A stretch of 64,000 nt of DNA, taken from Platerodrilus igneus. Its lineage: Eukaryota; Arthropoda; Insecta; Coleoptera; Lycidae. Below the pieces are notes generated by a model, which had not been told where the DNA came from, made no database searches, and saw only the letters and a program-made list of their open reading frames with translations. The translations under genes were made by a program, and so were the position numbers. Positions 20,735 through 33,214 of the stretch are shown in pieces (position 1 is the first letter of the stretch; each line of letters begins with the position of its first letter). The stretch lies in the NCBI GenBank assembly GCA_036346225.1, contig JARFIW010001739.1:11821001-11885000 (forward strand), read 5' to 3'.

Positions 20735-22740
20735 CCAATCACGGTATTTCCTTTCGGGGTAACCATACCTAGTACCTCTTTCTGGAACGATATACACAGT
20801 ATAGCTCTAGACTTCTACATTTTAATTCTACTTCCAGCATCATTTACATCCTTTCTCCACATTTCTCGGTCCTTACATACTTCCTTTGCCTGAGCGACAT
20901 TCATACAATGCTTTTGGCATGCTCTTTTGTCCCTAAGACTTCTCACCTGTTGTTCTTTCAGAACCTTCTCTACTACATCAAACCATCTTTTACGCAGTCT
21001 GCCCCTTTCAGCTTTCCCAGTCATCTCACTTGGATATAAGCGTTTGGTAGGTCCATCCACGTTCGTTCTTTCCACATGTCCAAACCATGTAAGTGTACTT
21101 CGCTCTCGCGACTCCTTAAGGGTCACTTGCACCCCACACTCTGCTCTGACCCATTCATTTGACACCTTGTTTCTCGATATTTTTCCGCACACACTTATTA
21201 GGTACCTCATTCTAGTGGCATTTATACGAATACCGTGCTTTTTCTGCCAGACACACGTTTCGCTCCAATACAGAACGGTTGGCATAAACACACTGTTGTA
21301 AATGGCCAACTTTGCATTTATTCTCAATCCTTCATTCCTGTTTACCGCCCGCATACTTCCAGACACCTTTCTTCCAGCATTTGCCCTTCTTTCTATTTCA
21401 CCATCCAGCTTTCCATTACTCAAAAACTTTCTATCAAGGTCTACGAAGTCATTCACTTTCTCTATCGTATCGTTGTCCATTCCAAATACAAAGTCTTCAA
21501 TTCTACCATCTCTGTCAAAAATCATTACTTTTGTCTTATTTACATTCACTATCAATAGCATATTTTCACACGCTTCCGAGAGCCTGTCAACCATTCGTTG
21601 AAAATCTAGTGACGAATCTGCCAACAATACTGTGTCATTCGCATACAACAGCACACTGACATTTGTTTCACCAATTTTCACTCTTTCCATTCTTTCGCAA
21701 GCCTGCCTGATACATTTATCCATAAATACATTAAACAGCCATGGAGACATCACACAGCTCTGTCTTACACCTTCCACAATGTCAAAGTATTGCCCTGTGA
21801 CCATTCACACATACACATGGTCTACTGCTTCCGTGCATAGCTGTGATAGATTGTATCAAGTACTTGTTTACACCGTATTCACGCAGCGCCTTCCATAATT
21901 CACTTCTGTTCACAGAGTCATACGCCTTTTCCACATCTACAAATGCTACATACATTTCCTTTTTTGCATGTATACACTTTTCAACAATTTGTTGCATTGC
22001 GAACATCTACTCCACAAATCCTTTTCCAGGCATAAAACCACATTGAACGTCCCGATATTTTGTTCTGGGTTCTCTTGCGAACTCTCTCAATTACAATTTT
22101 TCCATATTCTTTACTGGGTACACTCAACAGACTTATCCCACAATAATTTTTGTATTCATACTTGCTGCTTTTGCCTTTGTGTAAAGGGATAATGATCGCA
22201 CTCTTCCAATTTTCGGGCACTTGCGCTTGTTCTATGTACAACTCTATAAGTTTGCACAAACATTCAACCAGCACCTTGGACCCATAGTTAAGCATTTCTC
22301 TTGTTACTCCATCTACACCTGCCGCTTTACCATTCTTCAAAGTTCTCACCGCCTTCCAGACTTCATCTACACTGCATTCAAACTTTATACTATTATCTTT
22401 GTTTTCGACCAGTACTTTACTGCTTTCTTCATCATTCACACAGTCATCTGTATCCTTCTTTCTATCACCATACAGCGTCTTAAAATACCCCTTCTAACAG
22501 TTTCGCATGCTCGTTTCGTCCCAAACAATTTCATTTCTGCTGTTAACAATGCTATTTATATGGTTATTTTCACACTTCCTTACCCATTTCCAAAACAAGA
22601 TTTTATTCCCTTCAAAATCACTCTGCATTTTTTTCAACCTCCCTCTCCCTCAGTTGCTTTTTGCTTGCTTTCACTACTTTCTTCGCATATCGCTTTTTCT
22701 CCTTATATACTTCCTGCCAATATCTATAATTTCTAGACTA
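20735..22740 (-). mobile_element. RTE-like LINE, 5'-truncated
   Basis: A minus-strand non-LTR element. Its 3' end at 20735 has a GATA-rich simple tail and is shared with the fragment at 3288-3470. The coding part covers the region before the reverse transcriptase, the reverse transcriptase and the C-terminal tail, in three frames. No endonuclease is visible. Confidence 0.85.
20815..22490 (-). pseudogene. LINE reverse transcriptase (RTE-like), frameshifted
   Basis: Three frames in order encode the protein. Frame 22439-21981 has LKNGKAAGVDGVTREML, VPENWKSAIIIPLHKG and ISLLSVPSKEYGKIVIERV. Frame 22006-21782 has MYVAFVDVEKAYDSVNR with the first catalytic Asp. Frame 21804-20815 has GVRQSCVMSPWLFNVFMDK, then VLLYANDTVLLADSS. 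The last is the active-site YADD block reading YAND (codon 21637-21639), which removes a catalytic Asp. The C-terminal half contains the usual RT tail, including TWFGHVERT and GRLRKRWFDVVEK. The frame junctions at about 21990 and 21785 are frameshifts. Clade assignment to RTE is by overall motif style and is moderate. Confidence 0.85.
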
Positions 22741-22970
22741 GTCGCCGAGTACGCGCCCTGAGAGAGCATACGCTAGCTAAATTTGCTAATTCAATTACTA
22801 TTGTGTACTAACTGTACTTTATAGTTATGACCGCAGTACTTGACGACACCTAGTAGTCACATTCATAAATAGGTAGTGGTAGTACCCTCTGTCGCTAACA
22901 GATAGCGCTTTTAGTACTTTCGAATAATCTAGTCGTTTCGAGAAAGTTCATTTATACCGTTCATTTATAT
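22741..22970. other. Unassigned spacer
   Basis: Some short inverted and repeated words occur ('ctagtcg', 'gtacttgacg'), but there is no recognisable element or frame. Confidence 0.45.
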
Positions 22971-23244
22971 TTCCAATGCTCCACCAGAAGGTACTAGTAT
23001 TGGCCAGGAGGTGAGTTTTTTAGAATTTTGCCGAACCCTTGCCGTTCCAGGCAAGGTAGGGATCTTTAACGTGCGTGACAACACTCACACACGAGACCTC
23101 CATTTAACCTCTCATCCGAACGAGGCGTAATTTTTGTGAAAAATGCTCACCCGCCATTTTTCAAGCAGTCGGCCGTGTCGGAATTTGAACCCAGGACCTT
23201 GGGATCCGTAGTCTTACGCTTACTACATTGATCCACGGCGACTC
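22971..23244 (-). mobile_element. tRNA-derived SINE, copy 2 (diverged)
   Basis: Same family as 1-295. The B box reads GGTTCAAATTC on the minus strand and the tRNA-like A-box region has drifted (GTGGATCAATGTAG). The body words 'ccaatgctccacc', 'gaacccttgc' and 'gatctttaacgtgcgtgaca' are intact. It is the oldest-looking of the four copies. No clear target duplication is seen. Confidence 0.85.
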
Positions 23245-23389
23245 CCGCTGGCGGCGCTACCGCAAGTCAGTCCACTTAGGAAAGGCAAAGGAAACGAAAC
23301 TATCCGTTGTGAAATAAACTAGTGCGTAACTTCTTAAAACGTGTATGTGCGTGTTTAAAAGACACCTTCGTAACCGTTTTTTGAACTGA

Positions 23390-24335
23390 CTTGTTTTTGT
23401 GTTTGATTTACTAGTATGGAAAAACGCGAAAAATAGACAGTGAATACAAAACATTCAAAGATCAATGGAACTTTCAATATTCTGTAATTGAGCCCAGTAA
23501 GAAGACACTTTGTTTGATTTTCAAAATTACTCAAAATATACAGGAAATTTCCGGACAAAAAATTTTAAGCTTTGATGCGCGGATTAAAATCGCAGCAATT
23601 TTTGTTTACCAAACTTAATACTGAACAAAACGTTGCAACTAGTGCCAGCTTTCGTATGGCTCTTGAAATCGCAAAACGTAGAAAAGCATGCTCCGATGGA
23701 GAAATGATCAAAGAATGTGTAATTACAGTAGCCGAAGAAATGTGCCCCGAAAAAGTAAATTTATTTAAAACTGTCAGTTTGTCGGCAAATACCGTGACTC
23801 GAAGAGTAGAAGACATTCCTAAAAATATATCAGCTCAACTGTCTGACAAAAATGGACATTTTGAGTGTTTTTCTCTGGCCTTAGATGAGTCAAAGGATGT
23901 GTCAGATACTTCTCAGGTGTTAAGTTTTATTTTAGAAGTATATAAAAGGTATGAAGCGTACGTAGAACTTTGTGTATTTGATCAGTATTCACGGCACGAC
24001 TACTGGGGAAGATATTTTTAAGGGAGTTGAAAATGTTATTATTAAAAAGAATCGGTGGACAAAATTAAAATCTATTACTACCGATGGAAGCAAAAAATGT
24101 TTGGTAAAAATAAAAGGGTGGTTGCTCTTGTGTTAAAGGCTGTAGAAAATGATGGTGATTCTTAACCACTAGTCTTATATTGTATCATTCATCAACAGTC
24201 CTTGTGCGGAAAATGTTTGGATATATCTGAAGTTCTAAAACCAGTCGTATCAAATGTTAATTTCATCAGATCCACCGGGCTGAATCGCCGACAATTCCGC
24301 AAGTTTATTGAAGATTATGGTTCAATCGTGAAAAT
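23390..24335 (+). pseudogene. GTF2IRD2/ZBED-like hAT-type transposase-derived gene, broken
   Basis: The longest frame (23572-24021) reads LKSQQFLFTKLNTEQNVAT, ALEIAKRRKACSDGEMIKEC, TVTRRVEDIPKNISAQL and ECFSLALDESKDVSDTSQ. This is the N-terminal half of the large arthropod and vertebrate family related to GTF2IRD2, ZBED and SCAND3 proteins, which derive from hAT transposases. Upstream, about 23430-23570, are degenerate remains of the zinc-finger region. Downstream the homology continues in other frames (ITTDGSK, CIIHQQSLCGK, NFIRSTGLNRRQFRKFIED) to about 24335. The rest of the protein is missing. At least two frameshifts lie near 24000-24120 and a stop at about 24164. Confidence 0.85.
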
Positions 24336-26643
24336 TTCAGTACTTTCTAGCAAGTTATAAAGTTAAAACCACTTACGGTCCATGACTTCCGACTGAGAAA
24401 CCTTTCTCAGGATCGTGGTGATTCTTTCTTCTCCAGATTTTATAATATTGGTGCCTAGCCCGTGATCGCTGTAGTGCTCTAAGAAAAGGGTAAAAAAGGA
24501 GGAACGAAAAATTGGAACACTACATGCGAAACACACGGTAACGGCATTCTACCGAAAAACACCACTGCGTTCGTAAAGTTCGGCGCTAAAGTGTTCACTT
24601 AATTACCTAGTGTCCTAGAACTTTTTCGTCACTTGCACGATTGGGTTATTCAAATCGGCCGACGTGTTACATCCAATTAGAATAGAGAACGTGGTCATTT
24701 GAAAAGTGCATGTTCACATCATTCCCAAAGAGCGATAAAAATCTTTGGTGGATATCTTAATGTATTTATGCATGTTAACACCATTATACCCAATGTAAAT
24801 GAAAATTTATTAAATATCCAGAACCGAATTTAGAAAGCAAAAAGGAATTTCTTTACTTCTATACAAAACACAATAGATACAAGAAACAACTTGGAGATTC
24901 AGTAAATGAAAAGGCATGTTACGAGTCAATTCACTTGACACGCAACAGTCCTAATTTTTTCTAGTACAAATCCGTAGATTTCTATAATACCAGCGTACAA
25001 AAATTGGTATCACGTTAGCGGAAGGTAATTGAGTACGATGTTGAAAACTTCCCTAAATAATGGTGTAATACTAGTTTGTAATAAATTTTTATATTTTTCA
25101 TCAAAAACAACACAAACTTTTTTTGGTTACGAAATAAACCCCTATCAATGGTCTTGATAGTCAATGTCATAATGAAAATATTTTTGTATGATAAGACCTG
25201 TGATAAATGTTCTGTACTATATACAAAGCAAATTTTGTTTCTATGTAAAAAAGTGGAAAGGTCTTCTTGTTTTGCTCTTCTAATTTACACTTTTAATAGC
25301 ATATCCTTTGCAATAAAGTGTGCTTTAGTTATTTTGGTTTTGTATACGTTAAACTTTGTAACATTCAATTAAAAGAAGTTAAGATTTTTTCCCTTAGGCT
25401 GAACACGTCTATTTATGGAGTTGAAGTTTTCTTTAATTTCCTTTTTTCCATTGTTGTATTAGCATTTGTATTGCGATTCGAATTAAACCACAGCGAATAT
25501 TCAAACCTGCGCTTTTAAAATAAACACTACGTGAATTCTAATTACTACAGTTTCAATTAAACAAATCTAATCTGACTTTAATTAAAGTTCAGTCCAGGAG
25601 AGTTAGGTTATCTCATGAATATAAAATACGTACACAATTGCAGCGCTAAAACGTTCTGTAAAATATTCAAAGAGAGATGGATGAAACTCCTAAAAATCTG
25701 TGTCTAAACTACCTCAACTTTGAAAATGTGTTTTAGATACTTTCCATGCTGTGTTGTAGGATAAACTCTGTAAATATTTTCATAATCTAGAGCGCAAACT
25801 TCTTTAATGTAAAACCTTATTGTGGAACAAGTTTTGCAAGCTCTGTTGAGCAAAGCTATTATCGAACTTCTTGATTTTTATACTTCTTGCGTGAAGGCTT
25901 GCTGCATCGATTTATGTGCTAGCAGTAAAACTTTAGGCTGCGTCCAAACGAAAAAAAATTATAGGCATTTACAGTCAGCTCATCGAATTGTATTGTAGGA
26001 AATGCAATGTTGCTATATTAATAGAGTTCAGATACCCGATAATTGTGTCATGTCGTGCGCAATGCTTAAATAAAAGCAAGAATTCGTCGGCATAGGACAC
26101 AAAGACGTAACTACCAAAACCATTACTTTTCAGAAGCAAAATACTCGTTTCAAAAACTAAAATTTACAATTACACTTTATTATAAGATATTGTTATTGAT
26201 AATTGCAGATGATCGAACTTTTCAGTACAAAATATCAGCATCGTTTATTTAATTTCCCAAATAAGTTGATAGCAAAAAGTAATAAAGTATGAAAAGTCAG
26301 AGATACGTTTCTTTGTCCGCAACTAAAATTTTCATGTTAGCATTCAAGATTACAAACGTATCTCAACTATTTCATTTTTCTATGTAACATTGCCTTTATT
26401 AATTGCTTAATAAAGATAACTCAAATACATTTTCTTATAATATGTACTTTTTAATACAATTTTATTTAAATATATTCCAAATGAACTCCAAAACAAATAG
26501 TTAATTTGTAAAATATTTGTCACATGAGAAAAAGTCTGCAACTACTACAACAATTCACTCGTTTTCTACATTAATGCTATTGTAGCGGGCTACTATTAGC
26601 GGGTTTCACCAATTTAAAACAAGTAGTATAAATGTCTTTATTA
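24336..26643. other. Unassigned AT-rich stretch
   Basis: No defensible gene. Frames at 25148-25372 and 25318-25518 look like chance AT-rich frames with hydrophobic codons. It contains repeat copy 2 (25497-25690) and ends with the target duplication of the BEL element. Confidence 0.5.
25497..25690 (+). repeat. Dispersed repeat, copy 2
   Basis: Diverged direct copy of 2530-2715 in the same orientation. No terminal repeats or target duplications are visible. Confidence 0.6.
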
Positions 26644-26648
26644 CTCAC

Positions 26649-27041
26649 TGTTACGTCATCATTGAACAATTTAACAGTGGTGACAATAAATACCATAGTG
26701 CGGGTATCCTACAGTTTTTAGTGAAACTTTGCCGTAGTGGGAGTGCGTGAAGTAACATGATTCGTACTCGGACGGTGACAGAAGACAGTTGAACGAGAGA
26801 CCTGACCGCGACACCACACCGAGCGCGCGTGTTCTTGGGTGTCCGCTAGCTTTTGTGTGTGACTTCTCTTGCCCAGTGCGGCACAGGCTGTAAGGTATTT
26901 ATATTCTTTCTTAAGTAGTTTGTCGTATTTGCTTTGTTTATTACATAACCGCTACACTGCCATCAGTATTGCTACATAATAGCAGTTGGTCCTTTACTAT
27001 AATTACCATTTCTAGATTAATCTTACCAATCTTACCAACCA
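26649..27041 (+). repeat. BEL 1 5' LTR
   Basis: Starts TGTTACGTCATCATTGAAC and ends TTACCAACCA (TG...CA). It is nearly identical to 33215-33612 across the GC-rich centre ('cgtagtgggagtgcgtgaag', 'gaccgcgacaccacaccgag'). Preceded by CTCAC. A few substitutions and small indels separate the two LTRs, so the insertion is not brand new. Confidence 0.95.
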
Positions 27042-27045
27042 CAAA

Positions 27046-27063
27046 TGGCCCTTCGAGCCGGAT
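27046..27063 (+). other. Primer-binding site, tRNA-Tyr type
   Basis: TGGCCCTTCGAGCCGGAT begins four bases after the 5' LTR. The 3' end of animal tRNA-Tyr reads ATCCGGCTCGAAGGACCA, so the site pairs with it except at one position (C for T). The assignment rests on my knowledge of tRNA-Tyr sequences. Confidence 0.8.
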
Positions 27064-27805
27064 TCACCTGTCCTATGTTTATACGCATGTCCTATACTGA
27101 ATATTATTTTTGCATTTCAGCAAGCGTTGTTTTAATTATTTATTTTAGCGTTTAAACTTGTGTTTGAAACCCCATATTTAGCAGGTTTAAATGTGTAAAA
27201 TATTAGCTATATACTCTCTTTACATTAAATTAAGCGATTTTGCCGTAATTAAACCAAGCGTTTTATTACAAATAAATCCTTTAACATAAAATTTGTTAGT
27301 TTTGTCTTAAACTCACTTTAACGGTATATAAAACACACGGCAAACTTGAAAAATATAATTGTACTTCTCAAATAAGAAAGGTAAAGGAATTTGCTTTGTA
27401 ATTAAAAACCATTGCACGTTTTTTGTATCACATACAAACCCTGCAGTCGGTTTGCAAAGTGAAATATTGAACACATCTGCAGGGGTAATAAAATTGTAAA
27501 AGCTGCAGTTTTCTGCAAATATGTTAGCCACATTTAAATTTTGGTGGACCGTTGATCTTTAATGTTCAAAGCCGTCCGCTCTAAGCTATGAATTATATCC
27601 TAACACTTTGTAAGAGTTTGACAAACCGTTAGGTTTACGACTTGTTGCTTAAACTTATTGGAGCCTAATATTCATAAAACGTGATTGATTTATGCGCTAT
27701 TTTACATTTTCGCGCTTGAACAAAAACCCATAATATTTCTCAGCGCACTGCTGAGGGTTACTGTATATACAGATTTTCTACGTTTTTCAGAATAACATTT
27801 TCATT

Positions 27806-28255
27806 ATGGCTTCAAAAACGACAGATTTAGCTCAACTGGAGTTATTTAAAATACGCATTATTGAAATATTGGAACTTGTCAACACTATACAGAGTGATTC
27901 AAGTTTAAAAACGTTATTCCATATTCAAACAAGGGGAGAAAATGACATTTACTCCAATTTTAATAGGGTTTTAATTGATGCCTTAGCATCATTTAACGAT
28001 GTAGAATTATTAGCTTTCAACGCTCTACAGAAAGAGGTAGATGCAGCTTATTATTGCATTTTGCTTCATCTTGAAACGGTGCAAGAAACGCGAGCACCGC
28101 AAATTAGTGAAAGCACTCTAAGCAGTACGGGATCAAAATTGTTACCGTTAAAGCTGCCACATTTTAATAATGAGGTAACTGAATTCCCATCCTTTATTGA
28201 TTTATTTGACAGTATTGTTTACAATAATGCTTCGTTGACAAATACTGAGAAATGA
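27806..28255 (+). pseudogene. BEL 1 gag, N-terminal part
   Basis: Starts at ATG 27806 after a leader of about 740 bases. 149 residues in an alpha-helical gag style end in LPLKLPHFNNEVTEFPSFIDLFDSIVYNN, of which the KLPxF...W/F..F.DLF pattern is the DUF1759 signature of BEL/Pao gag. A frameshift or stop at 28254 separates it from the continuing frame at 28288. Confidence 0.85.
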
Positions 28256-28287
28256 AATTACCTTATTAACTGCTGTAGCGGAAAGCT

Positions 28288-30336
28288 TTGAAAATTGTTA
28301 AATCTGTACCCGTTTCTAGGGATAATTTTATTATTTCATATAATGCCTTGCGTGAGCGATTTAGCAATCCACGTTTATTAGCAACTTTGCATTGCAAGGC
28401 TATGAAAGACTTTCCACCTTTAAAATCAGAAAACCCTAAGAAACTTAGGGCACTTATTGATTTTTTTTCAGAGAACCTTGCTGTTCTAACTAACTTAAAA
28501 TTTCCTACTGAACATTGGAACTTTATTCTGGCCGATTTTCCTTTTGAAAAACTCGATCCGTTAACTAGAAAACGCTTTGAACTCCAATCGGATCCGAAGC
28601 AAATACCCAATTTCGATTATTTGAGATATATTTTAACTCAACAGTGTGCAGCGTTGGAAACGTTTTCTTCAACCGCACCTGCTTCTTATTCGACGACTGT
28701 TCATACAGCTCACACATCAGTGCCTAAGAAATCCTTAGCGTTTCAATTTCAACCAAGAGTTTCTTCTAACGTAGTTTCACTGGATACACCAATTAGCTCC
28801 AGTGACTCAAATAATTCCTTTTCGCACCATTGTCCTTCTTGCAAGGGCAATCACTTAATTTACAGATGTCAATCGTTTCTAAATAAAACTCCGACAGAAC
28901 GTTTCGACATTGTCAAACGCTTACGCCTCTGTTTAAATTGCTTACGTAAAGACCATGCGTCCATGCAATGCAAATCGTATAGTTCTTGTCGAACTTGCGC
29001 CAAGCTGCATCATACCTTGCTACACTTTGAAGCGCAACCTGCTTTTAGCCGTTCAGCTGACCCGACCGCTACACATATGCATAAAAATGCCAATAGGGCG
29101 CAGTCAGCCTCTCCTATTCCGGCAAATGTTTTGTCTTCACATATGAATTTAAATCCTGGGGTTACTGTCTTACTTTCCACTGCTGTTGTAGAAGTTCAAG
29201 ACCGTTCTGGTAAATACAAACCGATCAGGGTACTCTTAGACACTGGCTCCCAAGCTAGCTTTATTCGAGACGATTGCGTGAGCGAACTTTGGCTTCCACG
29301 CATACGTTCTCAAGTTCCTATTTATGGACTTGGGCAGACAACTTCAGCAGTCGATAGGGGTGCTGTCAGCTGCACCATTCGCTCTACTTTAGACTCTGGA
29401 AAATCTCTAGAAGTCACAACTTTTGTGCTTTCCTCAATATCTGGTAAATTACTTAGCGTTGAAGTTCCTAATAATTGGGAACACTTATGCGGCCTGCACT
29501 TTTCAGACCCGACCTGGAACTCTCCAGGAACCATTGACACGCACCTCGGAGCAGGTGTTTATCCGTTCATCATCACTGGCGGTGTTATACATGGTAAATT
29601 TCTTCAGCCTGCCGCCATAAATACAATTTTTGGCTGGACTATTATCGGTCCCACAAAAAGCTTGCAGTCTGATACTGTCCAAGCATTTTTTACTTCTGTA
29701 GAAGATCCTATCGACCAGACCCTAAGGCGTTTTTGGGAGATAGAGGAGCTGCCATCCAAGCCTTATACTTCTCCAGAAAAAGAAAAGGCAGATTTGATTT
29801 TCGAAAACACGTTTTCTCGTGACCCTAGCGGTCGTTTTATTGTTGCGTTGCCGTTCAACGATACTTTGCCCATTTTTGATAATTCCTTTAGCATGGCTAA
29901 AAACAGACTATTTTTGTTGGTGCGCAAATTGCATGCTCAACCGGAGCTACGCGCACAATACAACAATTTCATGCAGGACTATCTTAATGCGGGTCATATG
30001 GCATTACTCGATTTTCCGCCCGTTGGGAACGATAATTATTTTTTACCCCATCACCCTTTGTTTAAAGAGGAAGGTCATACCACTAAAATTCGTGTAGTTT
30101 TTGACGCCTCTGCAAAGGCTAAAAACAACATGTCACTTAATGACACCCAAATAGCTGGACCTAGTCTCCAAAACGACATTTTGTCAATCTTACTTAAATT
30201 TCGTGCTCATCGTTTCGTTTTTACTTGTGATGTTCGCCAAATGTATCGACAAATTTTGGTTACCAAAGAACATCGAAAATTTCAATTAATTGTTTGGCGG
30301 TTCTCCGCAGAAAGACCCATTCAGACATCAGCTTAA
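28288..30336 (+). pseudogene. BEL 1 gag C-terminus, protease and start of reverse transcriptase
   Basis: 682 residues. The rest of DUF1759 comes first (residues 1-120). Next are Cys/His zinc knuckles (about 185-250) with HHCPSCKGNHLIYRC and LCLNCLRKDHASMQC. The aspartic protease follows with its motif VLLDTGSQASF intact (about residue 315), and then the DUF1758 region with HLGAGVYPFIITGG and NTIFGWTIIGP. The Pao peptidase-type linker RRFWEIEELPSKPYT comes next. Last is reverse transcriptase up to IRVVFDASAKAKNNMSLND and FTCDVRQMYRQILV, containing the motif A Asp. The frame is lost at about 30305, just after WRFS. The Met at 28288 is not the real start, because this is the middle of a polyprotein. 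Confidence 0.92.
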
Positions 30337-30703
30337 TACAGTGACTTATGGTATTAAGTCATCGCCTTATCTAGCATTAAAAACCCTTCAGCAGTTAGCC
30401 ATTGACGAAGGCAAAAGGTTCCCGTTAGCCGATGAGGCTATACGGTCAAATCTATACATTGACGTTTTCGTCGCCGTGGAGATTCTATGCAATCGGTCCA
30501 AGAAATCAAAGATCAACTTATTCGACTTTTACATTTGGCTGGTTTTGAACTTCGAAAATGGAGTTCTAATTCAGCTTCCATTTTTGAAGGCATTCCGGCA
30601 GATTTTGCCAATATACTTTACTCGATTTCGATCCTTACGAATCAATAAACATATTAGGTCTTCAATGGTCACCTACAGAAAATATTTTCTCATTTCGGGT
30701 TAA
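30290..30703 (+). pseudogene. BEL 1 reverse transcriptase palm and thumb, frameshifted
   Basis: It continues from the previous frame with HQLNTVTYGIKSSPYLALKTL. The YxDD active-site motif reads YIDV (30455-30466), so the second catalytic Asp is replaced by Val. The frame then slips, and homology carries on in another frame from about 30478. Past that point the residues in this frame are not meaningful. Both lesions inactivate the polymerase. Confidence 0.9.
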
Positions 30704-30755
30704 ACCATTAAACCCAATATGTACAAAGCGCAACATACTTTCGCAAGTTGCCAGA

Positions 30756-31403
30756 ATGTATGATCCATTAGGGTTTTTAGCCCCACTAACACTTTTTGCA
30801 AAACGCCTAATTCAGCATCTGTGGATGTTAGGTTTAAATTGGGATGACATCCCACCAGCAAACATTTCGTCTCAATGGCAGCAGTATCAAGAAGAGTTGC
30901 CGTTATTATCGTCTTTAAAGTTACCACGTTGTTTACGCCCTTGGGATCCTTTTACTTGTCATTTGCATGGGTTTTGCGATTCTAGCGAGGTAGGATATGC
31001 ACCGGTAGTATATTTGCAGTTTATAAATCAAACTACTGGAGAAATAACTGTACAATTTGTAACCGCTAAAACAAAATTAGCTCCAATTAAGCGCATTTCA
31101 ATTCCACGTTTGGAATTATGTGCCGCCGTTTTATTAACCGATTTACTTTCTTTTACCATTCGGTCTTATCAAGGCTTGATTGAAATCTCCGATGTTTCAG
31201 CGTGTAGTGATTCTACGGTCGCTTTCACTTGGATACGTTCTCCACCTTTTCGTTGGAAAACTTTTGTGGCAAACCGTGTTAGCCACATTCAAGAAATCAT
31301 TGCACCTAGTCGATGGTTTTATATTAAATCTTCACATAATCCGGCTGCTCCTGCATCTCGGGGATTAATGTCAAGCGCGGTTATTTCATGTTCGCTATGG
31401 TAG
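30756..31403 (+). pseudogene. BEL 1 RNase H-like region
   Basis: MYDPLGFLAPLTLFAKRLIQ is the standard BEL/Pao connection after the polymerase (Peptidase_A17 family region). The RNase H-like block follows with HGFCDSSEVGY, ISIPRLELCAAVLL and ACSDSTVAFTWI, carrying the Asp-Glu-Asp acids. The final acid position, normally NPADxASRG, reads NPAAPASRG, so it is lost. The frame ends at 31402 in the spacer before integrase. Confidence 0.9.
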
Positions 31404-31439
31404 GCGGGGCCTGAATGGCTTCACTACCCTAGTGACTCG

Positions 31440-32973
31440 TTGCCGCCTCAACCAATATTGTCAACCTCAATCGCTGAGGTAACTACGGAAAAGAAGATCC
31501 TAACATTTGTCACTCAAACAGATCCAAACATCATTGACATTTTACTAAGTCGCTTTTCATCGTTATATAAAATCCAAGGCATCGTGGCTTGCATTTATAG
31601 TTTTTTTAAACCCAATGCTCAACGTCATACGGGTCCCTTAACAGACGTTGAATTACACAATGCTCTTATGATTATCGTTCGGCATGTACAAAATGTTACA
31701 TTTTCAAAGGAAATAGCTTCGATCAAGGCAAAACGTAAATTACCTAAAACTTTGCGAAAACTTTCTCCATTTGTTGATCCACAAAATATCTTAAAAGTAG
31801 GTGGGCGCTTGACACATTCTTCGCTTTCCTATTTCGAAAAGTTTCCTGCCTTATTGTCTCAGCGGCATCGATTAACCGAACTTATCATTCGGTCAACCCA
31901 TGAAAGGTATTACCATCCCGGTGTTAATACCACAGCGTATCTTATACAACAGAATTTTTGGATCATTTCTATTAAAAATTCAATCTAAAGTTATTTATCA
32001 TCATGTCATAGATGTTTTCGTACCAGACCGGTCCTGGTAACTCCTCCTATGGGAGACCTACCGGCAGCACGTATTACCCAAATCAAACCGTTCAGTATTG
32101 TTGGTGTTGATTTTGCTGGACTTCTTTTAATAAAGGCTAACCGCCTACGAGGCTCTAAAACTCTTAAGGCCTATATTTGCATTTTTGTTTGTTTTGCCAC
32201 TAAGGCAGCACATATTAAACTTGTTTCGGATTTGTCGGTAGACGCATTTCTTGCTGCTTTGCGACGATTTATAGCACGTCGAGGACGCTGTTCTCAAATA
32301 TTTAGTGATTGCGGAACTTATTTTGTAGGTGCCTATCGTCAGCTTACGAGTTATTTGCATAGTGCAGTAACCTCAGAAAAAATAAAGTGGTCGTTTAATC
32401 TACCTAGCGCCCCTCACTTCGGTGGCTTGTGGGAAAGCGGTGTTAAGTCGGTAAAGACACACCTACCTCGCGTAATCGGCGAACAAAAACTTACCTTTGA
32501 AGAACTTTACACAGTTCTTACTCAAATTGAATCTGTTTTAAATTCAAGGCCACTCTGCGCTTTAAGGTCGGATTCAAATGACCTTCGTTGCTTAACACAA
32601 GGTCATTTCCTAACTATGGAACCTTTTTCTGCACCACCAAATGAGGACCATTCAAACAACGTTTTATCGTTAAGGAGCAGGTGGAAACTCCTGCAAAAAC
32701 TCCACCACGATTTTTGGGCTCACTGGAGCCATGAATACTTACAAACTCTTAATCAGAAGGTTAAATGGCACTCTAAGGTAGGTGTTCGACAAGTTGAAAA
32801 AGACACTATTGTCCTCATCAGGGGCGACCAGCTTTCTTCACTTCAATGAAAGTTTGGTCGTATCAATAATACCTTTCCCGGTGCGGACGGTATTATACGT
32901 GTCGCGGAAGTCAAAACTGCACATGTCACATTAAAACGACCTTTGGTCAAACTCGCACCGCTACCGGTATTTT
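31440..32973 (+). pseudogene. BEL 1 integrase, two frames plus readthrough tail
   Basis: The first frame (31440-31988) holds the integrase N-terminal region, with LKVGGRLTHSSLSYFEKFPA and the zinc-binding HERYYHPG. The Cys pair lies in the disrupted stretch 31989-32048. The second frame (32049-32849) is the catalytic core. GVDFAG, FSDCGTYFVG and GLWESG supply Asp, Asp and Glu, so the triad is present although the usual SDNGT reads SDCGT. DTIVLIRGDQLSSLQ is the BEL C-terminal domain, after which a TGA stop (32847-32849) interrupts a tail that stays open to 32973. The triad therefore survives, but the protein is broken in two places. Confidence 0.92.
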
Positions 32974-33202
32974 AATTTTGTTTTATGCTTAGATGTATAT
33001 ACACATTTCTTACATGTATGGTAGTATATTATTTTTAAATATTTGTTTATTTACATATATATTTTTATTTTGCATAGTTGATGATATCGCTCGCTGTAGT
33101 GCACCACCATATCTTTCATTAGTTATTTTCCTAGCAAGGCCAAATCCCATGTGATTTCCCTCACCCAACCTACTTCCCTCCTTTTCAAAATTCTATGAAT
33201 TT

Positions 33203-33214
33203 TGGTGGGCGGTA
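33203..33214 (+). other. BEL 1 polypurine tract
   Basis: GGTGGGCGGTA lies directly before the TG of the 3' LTR. This purine-rich run is typical of BEL/Pao plus-strand priming sites. Confidence 0.8.

Noticed and set aside
21235..22761. Long plus-strand frames rich in Ser, Phe and Leu
   Set aside because: They are the antisense strand of the RTE-like LINE.
25148..25518. Membrane-protein-like frames
   Set aside because: Hydrophobic codons are expected from T-rich DNA. There is no motif, no second copy and no promoter.
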